A stretch of 5,734 nucleotides of DNA from Cyanobium sp. (GTDB taxonomy: Bacteria; Cyanobacteriota; Cyanobacteriia; PCC-6307; Cyanobiaceae), in the NCBI GenBank assembly GCA_014191535.1, contig BJHC01000103.1:1-5734 (forward strand), written 5' to 3'. The stretch's first letter is position 1; each line of letters begins with the position of its first letter. The position numbers and the translations under genes are program-made. A model generated the notes under the pieces. It had not been told where the DNA came from. It worked only from the letters and a program-made list of their open reading frames with translations, and made no database searches. This document shows positions 1-4,390 of this stretch, piece after piece.

Positions 1-865
1 GCGGCGAGAGCGCCACCACCGGCATCAGCTGCAGCAGCACGATGGCGCCGCAGGTGACCACCACGGAGTTGCGCAGGATCGAGGCGGGGTTCGGGCCCTC
101 CATCGCCTCATCCAGCCAGAGGTGCATGGGGAACTGGGCGCATTTGCCCATCGGGCCGGCGATCAGGCCCAACCCCAGCAGGGTGCCGGCCAGGGGGCTG
201 ATCAGCTGCTCGGCCTTGGCCTGCGCCGCCCAGGCGTAGAGGTCGGTGAATTCCATCGAGCCGGCCCAGGCGGAGAGGGCCACCACGCCCATCAGCAGCA
301 GCACATCCCCCACGCGTTTGGTGAGGAAGGCGTCGCGGGCGGCGGTCACCACCAGGGGCTGGGCATACCAGAAACCCACCAGCAGGTAGGTGGAGAGGGT
401 GAGCATCTCCAGCAGGAAATAGCTCATGAACAGGTTGCTGCTCAGCACCACCCCGCTCATGGCCCCTTCAAAGAAGCCCACCAGGGCATAAAAACGGGCT
501 AACGACCACTCCTTATCCAGGTAGCCCAGGGCGAACACCTGGCACACCAGGCTCATGGTGGTCACCAGCTCCAGGGCCGCCAGGTTGGTGAGCGACAGAT
601 CGAAGCCGATGCGCAGGTTGAGGTCGGCCGCCTGGAACCAGGGGAAGTCGAGGTGCTGGGGGCCGATGCTGGCCACCTCGCGGATCACCAGGCTGCCGTG
701 CAACACGGCCAGCAGGGTGACCAGCAGGTTGAGGTAGGCGGCGGGCCGGGGGCCATTGCGTTTGATCCAGCCCGTGGCCCAGGGCAGCGACAGCAGCATG
801 CCGCTGAAGCCGTAGACCGGCACCAGCCAGATCAGCTGCAGCGGAAGCGGGAGGGCGGCGCTCAA
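1..865 (-). CDS. ndhF4: NdhF subunit of a CO2-uptake-type NDH-1 complex (NdhF4/NdhF3-like), N-terminal part
   Basis: This is the N-terminal 288 codons of a polytopic membrane protein of the NuoL/NdhF antiporter family; the gene runs off the left edge. Visible motifs include YLDKEWSLARFYALVGFFEG (about 115-134), the transmembrane stretch YFLLEMLTLSTYLLVGFWYA (149-168) whose Glu153 matches NuoL Glu144, TKRVGDVLLLMG (182-193), and PMGKCAQFPMHLWLDEAMEG (238-257) whose Lys241 matches the NuoL TM7 lysine. The RNSV sequence after PASIL, in place of the HAAT of respiratory NdhF1/NuoL, fits the NdhF3/F4 subfamily of NDH-1MS complexes, which use plastoquinone reduction by photosynthetic electrons to drive CO2 hydration with CupA/CupB in the thylakoid. 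In picocyanobacteria ndhF4-ndhD4-chpX (cupB) lie next to the cso operon, so F4 is favoured over F3, but that choice is inference. No ATG exists before codon 23. A TTG at 865-863 after an in-frame upstream stop gives the best N-terminus; the start is uncertain and has no clear ribosome binding site. Confidence 0.88.
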   Translation of the reverse strand, partial: MSAALPLPLQLIWLVPVYGFSGMLLSLPWATGWIKRNGPRPAAYLNLLVTLLAVLHGSLVIREVASIGPQHLDFPWFQAADLNLRIGFDLSLTNLAALELVTTMSLVCQVFALGYLDKEWSLARFYALVGFFEGAMSGVVLSSNLFMSYFLLEMLTLSTYLLVGFWYAQPLVVTAARDAFLTKRVGDVLLLMGVVALSAWAGSMEFTDLYAWAAQAKAEQLISPLAGTLLGLGLIAGPMGKCAQFPMHLWLDEAMEGPNPASILRNSVVVTCGAIVLLQLMPVVALSP

Positions 866-1003
866 ACAGGGAACCGGGGAGGGGTCGCTCCGAGGGGATC
901 GGGGCGCGGAAGTCGGCGGACTCTAGTCAGCGGGACCCCTGTCCCGACAAGCTTTCTGGCGGAATGTGATCTGATCGCGCCAGGGGGCGACTGGGGGCCA
1001 GCC
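866..1003. other. Intergenic gap between bfr and ndhF4
   Basis: This is the longest non-coding stretch in the window (138 bp). It holds two GC-rich inverted repeats, listed separately, but no run of T on the minus strand after either, so no convincing intrinsic terminator. A weak minus-strand promoter-like pair (TTGTCG, then TAGAGT after about 19 bases) lies around 919-950; the spacing is long and the match poor. I see no protein or RNA gene here. Whether ndhF4 is read through from the cso operon or has its own promoter cannot be decided from the sequence. Confidence 0.6.
931..946. repeat. Short inverted repeat, 6-bp stem
   Basis: CGGGAC and GTCCCG form a perfect 6-bp stem around a 4-base loop, in the gap upstream of ndhF4. 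No T-run follows on either strand, so it could be an operator half-site pair, a weak mRNA hairpin or chance in GC-rich DNA. Confidence 0.35.
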
Positions 1004-1017
1004 CTAGAAGCTGGCCC
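995..1017 (-). repeat. 8-bp GC-rich hairpin enclosing the bfr stop codon
   Basis: GGGCCAGC at 995-1002 and GCTGGCCC at 1010-1017 are perfect inverted repeats separated by 7 bases. On the minus strand the TAG stop of the ferritin gene (1006-1004) lies in the loop. The stem is strong, but a U-tract is missing downstream, so it is not a textbook Rho-independent terminator. It may stabilise the 3' end of the cso mRNA or attenuate read-through into ndhF4; that role is inference. Confidence 0.5.
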
Positions 1018-1489
1018 GGCCTCCATACCGGCGGTAGCCGCGGCTGCGGCGGCCCCCCAGTTCGGTGAGCCAAGCCTCCAGATCGCGGCTGTGGTGCTGC
1101 TCGTCCTCCAGCAGGGCGCTGAAGAACGCGCCGTTGTCGCGGTCGTTGATCAGGGTGCAGAAGCGGCTGGCTTCGCTGTAGTGATCCACCAGCTGTTGTT
1201 CCAGCTCGGCGTTCAGCTCCAGCAGACCCACCAGGTCGCCGGCGTGGGTGGCGGGCTGCAGCTGGGAGGCGGCCGGTGCCACCCCCAGCGACAGCATGCG
1301 CTGCACGATGCGTTCCGCGTGCTGCATCTCCTCCACCGTTTCGCTGCGGAAGCGCTCGGCGGAGGCCTGATCACCCCAGAGGTCCACGAGGGACGCCTGG
1401 GTCATGTACTGCTGAACAGCGGTGAGCTCCAGGCTCAGGGCGCGGCCGAGATAGCCCAGGACGCGCGGATGAACGGCGTCCATGGTCAT
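1004..1489 (-). CDS. bfr: Bacterioferritin-like protein of the cso locus
   Basis: The 161-residue protein matches the bacterioferritin four-helix bundle in length and motifs. Family alignment by eye places ferroxidase di-iron ligands at Glu21, Glu54, His57, Glu95, Glu130 and His133, with Tyr28 also conserved. Met55 occupies the position of the heme-ligating Met52 of E. coli Bfr, so both heme binding and iron oxidation look possible. Its expected activity is oxidation of Fe(II) and mineral storage in a cytosolic 24-mer. The C-terminus is odd: residues 146-161 are an Arg/Gly/Tyr tail where E. coli Bfr has its short fifth helix. The start ATG (1489-1487) overlaps the csoS1E stop by one base (TGATG); a second ATG two codons in (1483-1481) is an alternative, and neither has a clear Shine-Dalgarno. 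Ferritin-like genes are known neighbours of alpha-carboxysome operons, but their job there is not settled. Confidence 0.85.
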   Translation of the reverse strand: MTMDAVHPRVLGYLGRALSLELTAVQQYMTQASLVDLWGDQASAERFRSETVEEMQHAERIVQRMLSLGVAPAASQLQPATHAGDLVGLLELNAELEQQLVDHYSEASRFCTLINDRDNGAFFSALLEDEQHHSRDLEAWLTELGGRRSRGYRRYGGRASF

Positions 1490-2160
1490 CAGGCGCGGCG
1501 GGTCATGGTGCTGGCCAGGGCCGGCTCCACTTCGCCATGGGGGCGGGCAATGATGTGGGCTGCCACCAGGCCATCGCCCACGCGCTCACAGGCGTCGGCA
1601 CCGGCGCGCACGGCGGCGTTCACGGCGCCGGTTTCACCGCGCACCATCACGGTCACGTAGCCGCCACCCACGAATTCGCGGGCCACCAGGGACACCTCAG
1701 CGGCCTTGGTCATGGCGTCCGCCGCCTCAATCGCGGGCACCAGACCGCGGGTTTCGATCATGCCGAGGGCGATGCCTTGTACGGAGGAAGCCATGGGGGA
1801 CGTGCTACGGGATGAGGGGGGACGGGTGGCGCCACCGCCACCGGCCACACCACCACCAGAGGCCTTGCGGGCACTGGCGGAGGTGGAGGCGGCGGTGCGG
1901 GTGCTGGATTTGGCGGCTGTGGTCTTGGCCGCCGTGGCCTTGGCTGGGGTGGCCTTGGCTGCGGGGGCCTTGGCAGAGGCGGCCTTGCGGGCCGGCGCAG
2001 CCTTGGAGGCCACGGTGCGGGCGGTCACCGTCACGGCCGGGGCGGACGCGGCGGCGGGGGCCGGAGCGCTGGCCGGTTTGGCCGCGGCAGCGGGGATGGC
2101 GGTCACCGGAGTGACCGGCTTGGCCGCGCTGCTGTTGGGTTGAGGGGTGGGAGTGGCCAT
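1489..2160 (-). CDS. csoS1E: CsoS1E-like BMC shell protein with long basic N-terminal extension
   Basis: Residues about 123-210 are a single bacterial microcompartment (BMC, Pfam00936-type) domain very close to CsoS1A: it opens with MASSVQGIALGMIETRGLVP, and carries the pore-loop motif FVGGGY at 163-168 and the RGETGAVNAAVRAGADACER stretch at 174-193. It should form hexamers that tile carboxysome facets. Residues 1-122 are low-complexity, rich in Ala, Lys, Pro, Thr and Ser, with a Gly-rich linker (102-110) just before the domain; this is predicted to be disordered and strongly basic. An extended BMC protein in this position, after csoS4B, is the hallmark of CsoS1E of some picocyanobacteria. 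The gene starts 59 bp after csoS4B, without a visible Shine-Dalgarno, and its stop overlaps the bfr start. An internal ATG at codon 123 would give a bare CsoS1-type protein, but it too lacks a Shine-Dalgarno. The full-length start is preferred because the frame and codon use are continuous. Confidence 0.88.
   Translation of the reverse strand: MATPTPQPNSSAAKPVTPVTAIPAAAAKPASAPAPAAASAPAVTVTARTVASKAAPARKAASAKAPAAKATPAKATAAKTTAAKSSTRTAASTSASARKASGGGVAGGGGATRPPSSRSTSPMASSVQGIALGMIETRGLVPAIEAADAMTKAAEVSLVAREFVGGGYVTVMVRGETGAVNAAVRAGADACERVGDGLVAAHIIARPHGEVEPALASTMTRRA
1903..2010 (-). repeat. Lys/Ala/Pro/Thr tandem-like repeat coding region in csoS1E
   Basis: This part of csoS1E (residues 51-86) codes for imperfect repeats of the type (A/T)AK(A/T)xxAK, for example KAPAAKATPAKATAAKTTAAK-like spacing with Lys about every four to five residues. 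At DNA level the plus strand shows recurring GCCTTGG blocks. It resembles histone H1-tail or AlgP-type low-complexity sequence and is likely unfolded and polycationic. Repeat number may vary between strains. Confidence 0.7.
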
Positions 2161-2219
2161 GACGGGAATGGGCGTTGCCCGGAGGTGGTCGCGGAGGAAC
2201 GGAGCGGGAAAGAAATCCC
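2161..2219 (-). other. 59-bp spacer before csoS1E with a small hairpin near the start codon
   Basis: This is the only sizeable gap inside the gene run from csoS2 to bfr. No Shine-Dalgarno is seen within 15 bases of the csoS1E ATG. GGGC-AAC-GCCC (about 2170-2180) can form a 4-bp hairpin with a 3-base loop where a ribosome binding site would be expected. No promoter motif was recognised. Confidence 0.4.
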
Positions 2220-2471
2220 TTATCCGTCGGGCGACCAGTGGTCGATGATGCCGCCGATCGTCAGATCGGTGAGCAGGTCGCCGTTGCCGGTGGCAAACCG
2301 GGCGGCGGAGCCGCTGGCGGTGAACACCCAGTTGCCTGGGGAGGCGCCCACCGGGTCACAGGCCACGTTGAGCTTGCCTTTGGGGGTGCGCAGCACCCGC
2401 AGGTTCTGGTGGGCGAAGCCCGGCACCCGGTTGGTGCACACCAGCGAACCCATCACCTGCATGATTTCCAT
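2220..2471 (-). CDS. csoS4B: Carboxysome vertex pentamer protein CsoS4B
   Basis: The 83-residue product belongs to the EutN/CcmL (BMC-P, Pfam03319) family, whose pentamers cap the 12 vertices of the icosahedral shell. Family features visible are the N-terminal LVCTNRVPGF (10-19), the central DPVGASPGNWVF (39-50) and the C-terminal DLTIGGIIDHWSPDG (69-83). It is close in length and layout to CsoS4A but lacks its C-terminal tail. The start ATG overlaps the csoS4A stop by one base (TGATG), and a full AGGAGGT Shine-Dalgarno lies inside the end of csoS4A, so translation is likely coupled but independently well initiated. CsoS4B is known to be a minor shell component that nonetheless closes the shell to CO2. 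Confidence 0.96.
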   Translation of the reverse strand: MEIMQVMGSLVCTNRVPGFAHQNLRVLRTPKGKLNVACDPVGASPGNWVFTASGSAARFATGNGDLLTDLTIGGIIDHWSPDG

Positions 2472-2782
2472 CAGCCGGCACCTCCTGAGGGCTTGGCCGG
2501 GTTGGCCGTGGGATTGCCGGCGGCCATCTCCTTGGCGGCGTCCGGATCCCAGTGGTCGATGATCCCCACGATGGTTAGGTCGCTCGGGTACGACTTGCTG
2601 CCGGCGGCTTCCCGGGCGGCGGAGCTGCCCACGCAGATCACCCAGTCGCCGGGGATGGCGCCCACGGCATCCACCGCCACCTTCTGGGTGCTGCCATCGA
2701 GCACCACCTGCAGGTGCTTGTGCTGGAAGTCAGCGATGCGATTGGTGGAAACCAGCGGTTTCAGCACTTTGCAGATCAACAT
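2471..2782 (-). CDS. csoS4A: Carboxysome vertex pentamer protein CsoS4A
   Basis: This 103-residue BMC-P (EutN/CcmL) protein forms pentamers at shell vertices. Key motifs are MLICKVLKPLVSTNRI (1-16), VDAVGAIPGDWVICVGSSAA (37-56) and DLTIVGIIDHWDPD (68-81). Residues 82-103 are an extra low-complexity tail ending in PSGGAG, not needed for the core fold and possibly disordered. The ATG starts one base after the csoS3 stop (TGAGATG) and is preceded by GGAGG 11 bases upstream. Position directly after csoS3 and before csoS4B is the canonical cso order, which separates the A from the B paralogue. Like CsoS4B it is expected in very low copy compared with CsoS1 and CsoS2, so some post-transcriptional control must act in this tight operon (inference). 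Confidence 0.96.
   Translation of the reverse strand: MLICKVLKPLVSTNRIADFQHKHLQVVLDGSTQKVAVDAVGAIPGDWVICVGSSAAREAAGSKSYPSDLTIVGIIDHWDPDAAKEMAAGNPTANPAKPSGGAG
2480..2486 (-). promoter_or_regulatory. Ribosome binding site of csoS4B
   Basis: AGGAGGT lies 8 bases upstream of the csoS4B ATG, within the last codons of csoS4A. It is the strongest Shine-Dalgarno in the window and supports the 83-residue start. Confidence 0.85.
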
Positions 2783-2783
2783 C

Positions 2784-4379
2784 TCAGTGCCCGCCTCCGG
2801 TGTTGAACGTGATTGAGGAACTTACGGTCTCGGCCGGGACATGCCGGTCGCGATCCCGCACGGTGAGCAGGGTGTGCAGCAGACCCTGCTGGCAGAGGGT
2901 GCTGTAGCGCGCCTCGATGGCGGCCTTGACGCGCTTGCAGTGGGTGATGGCCCGCTCGCGCGCCCCCGGCACGGCTCCGTGATAGTCGAACCGCAGCACC
3001 ACCGGGATCGGCAGCCCGCGGGACACGTTCAGACCGGTGAAGATCTTCACGCCCACATCGAGGTCGGGTGCCCCCTCCTCCACCGTGTCCATGTAGGCGA
3101 AGTAGGTGAGGTTGCGCAGGTGCACCTCCTTGAAGCCGATGCCCACGCCGATGAAGCGTTCGGCATGGCCGAAATCGCTGTAGCTGCCGCCGTGGTACTG
3201 GCGCACGTAATCGATCTGGGAGAGGTTGTTCTCCAGCAGCCGGGCCACGAGCCGCACCATGCCGGCATCGGGGCTGGCGGCCGCCGCCTGCTCCACCAGT
3301 TCCGTCAGGCGCGCGCGTGCCTGGTCGGCGCTGAGGGAGCGGGTGGTGTCGTAGACGTCGCGGGCGTCGAGCCAGCTCTCCAGGTTGGTGCTGCCGTCGG
3401 CACCCGGCATGTGCACGCGGATGGCATCGGTGTCGGTGTCCATGCCGATCAGCAGCAGGTCGACGGAGGCCCCGCAGCAGAAGCTGTTCTCCACCGCCTG
3501 CTGGAAATCCTTGAGGCGCTGCAGGCCCTGGGCCGCGGCGGCCTTGTCATCGCTGCCGTGGGCGGCGCAGCCCTCGTGGCAGGGATCCTTGGAACTGAAG
3601 TGATACACCACCACCTTCAGGTAGCGGGTGTCGCTGTGGGCCGGGTTGGGCAGGCCTTCGCGGTAGCGCCGGTGCTCGGTTTTCACCCAGCGGTTCACCG
3701 TGTTCTCCACGTCGAACATGGCGCCTGCGTGGGAGCGGCGGCGCACGGAGTTGAACGGCAGCCGCAGGGCGTAGGCGATGGCGTGGGCCAGGCGACCGTC
3801 GGCGCAGGGGGTGATGTCCAGCAGGTGGAAGCCGCAGTCGAGCAGGAAGGCGTCGAAGCCTTCGGCGTCGGGGCTGCCCGCCTGGCCGGCCAGGGGATCG
3901 TCGTTATAGAAGGAGAGGCTGGTCTGCTCGTAGGCCTCGAACACGCACCAGGCGAACAGGGTGCGCATGTCCAGCTGGCTGGTCCACGCCTGCTCCAGCA
4001 CCGGTAGAGGCAGTTCATGGCCCAGTTCCGCCACGGCCAGCCGCTGGGCCTCCGCCACGAAGTCGCCCTCGTGCTGCAGGGCCGAGAGCCGCTTGAGCAC
4101 CGGCACGATCCGGTCGAAGGCGCCGAGGGTGCGCTGCTCGTAGGCCCGCAGGGCCGCATTGGCCTGGCCGTTGCTGAGGGGGTGCAGCCCGGCACCACCG
4201 CGGTGGCCGGCGGGGCGGATCACCACCGGTGAGGCCACGGGCCGCACGCGCTTGGAGAGGGTGGACACCGGGTTCAACCCCATGGGTTCGGGTGCAACCG
4301 CGGCTTGCTCCGCAGCGGGTCGACGTCGCGGTGCCGTTGGGGCCAGGGGCCGCTCAAAGTTGGCGGGACGTCGACGCAT
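2784..4379 (-). CDS. csoS3: Carboxysomal carbonic anhydrase CsoSCA (CsoS3)
   Basis: The 531-residue enzyme converts bicarbonate to CO2 for Rubisco inside the carboxysome. It is the divergent beta-class (formerly epsilon) carbonic anhydrase. The active-site signature PCADGR gives Cys192, Asp194 and Arg196; His260 and Cys271 complete the zinc site. The H-to-C spacing of 11 equals that of Halothiobacillus neapolitanus CsoSCA (Cys173, His242, Cys253), and the C-to-H spacing differs by only one residue. By comparison, residues about 57-162 are the helical N-terminal domain, about 170-415 the catalytic domain and about 416-531 a degenerate second copy without metal ligands. Residues 1-56 are Pro/Arg/Ala-rich and probably disordered; in H. 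neapolitanus the equivalent segment tethers the enzyme to Rubisco. A Cyanobium CsoSCA has been reported to be allosterically controlled by RuBP, which may apply here. It starts 11 bases after csoS2 stops and lies one base before csoS4A. Confidence 0.97.
   Translation of the reverse strand: MRRRPANFERPLAPTAPRRRPAAEQAAVAPEPMGLNPVSTLSKRVRPVASPVVIRPAGHRGGAGLHPLSNGQANAALRAYEQRTLGAFDRIVPVLKRLSALQHEGDFVAEAQRLAVAELGHELPLPVLEQAWTSQLDMRTLFAWCVFEAYEQTSLSFYNDDPLAGQAGSPDAEGFDAFLLDCGFHLLDITPCADGRLAHAIAYALRLPFNSVRRRSHAGAMFDVENTVNRWVKTEHRRYREGLPNPAHSDTRYLKVVVYHFSSKDPCHEGCAAHGSDDKAAAAQGLQRLKDFQQAVENSFCCGASVDLLLIGMDTDTDAIRVHMPGADGSTNLESWLDARDVYDTTRSLSADQARARLTELVEQAAAASPDAGMVRLVARLLENNLSQIDYVRQYHGGSYSDFGHAERFIGVGIGFKEVHLRNLTYFAYMDTVEEGAPDLDVGVKIFTGLNVSRGLPIPVVLRFDYHGAVPGARERAITHCKRVKAAIEARYSTLCQQGLLHTLLTVRDRDRHVPAETVSSSITFNTGGGH
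2794..2798 (-). promoter_or_regulatory. Ribosome binding site of csoS4A
   Basis: GGAGG lies 11 bases upstream of the csoS4A ATG, inside the 3' end of csoS3. Spacing is slightly long but acceptable, and it fixes the start at 2782. Confidence 0.65.
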
Positions 4380-4390
4380 GCTTCAGGGCC

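Noticed and set aside
653..1660. 335-codon open frame on the plus strand
   Set aside because: It spans the antisense of ndhF4, the intergenic gap, bfr and part of csoS1E. Its composition is low-complexity and it has no recognisable domain.
1706..2143. Plus-strand open frame coding an Ala/Val-rich hydrophobic protein
   Set aside because: It is the complement of the Lys/Ala-rich csoS1E extension; the hydrophobic pattern arises from the repeat codons read backwards.
3047..3268. Minus-strand open frames overlapping csoS3 in another frame (also 3695-4198)
   Set aside because: They are out-of-frame readings of csoS3 with Trp/Cys/Thr/Pro-rich translations and no start signal or domain.
2841..4007. 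388-codon open frame on the plus strand
   Set aside because: It lies entirely antisense to csoS3, whose catalytic motifs are intact. The translation is His/Val/Gly/Ala-rich without family features, as expected for a shadow frame in GC-rich DNA.
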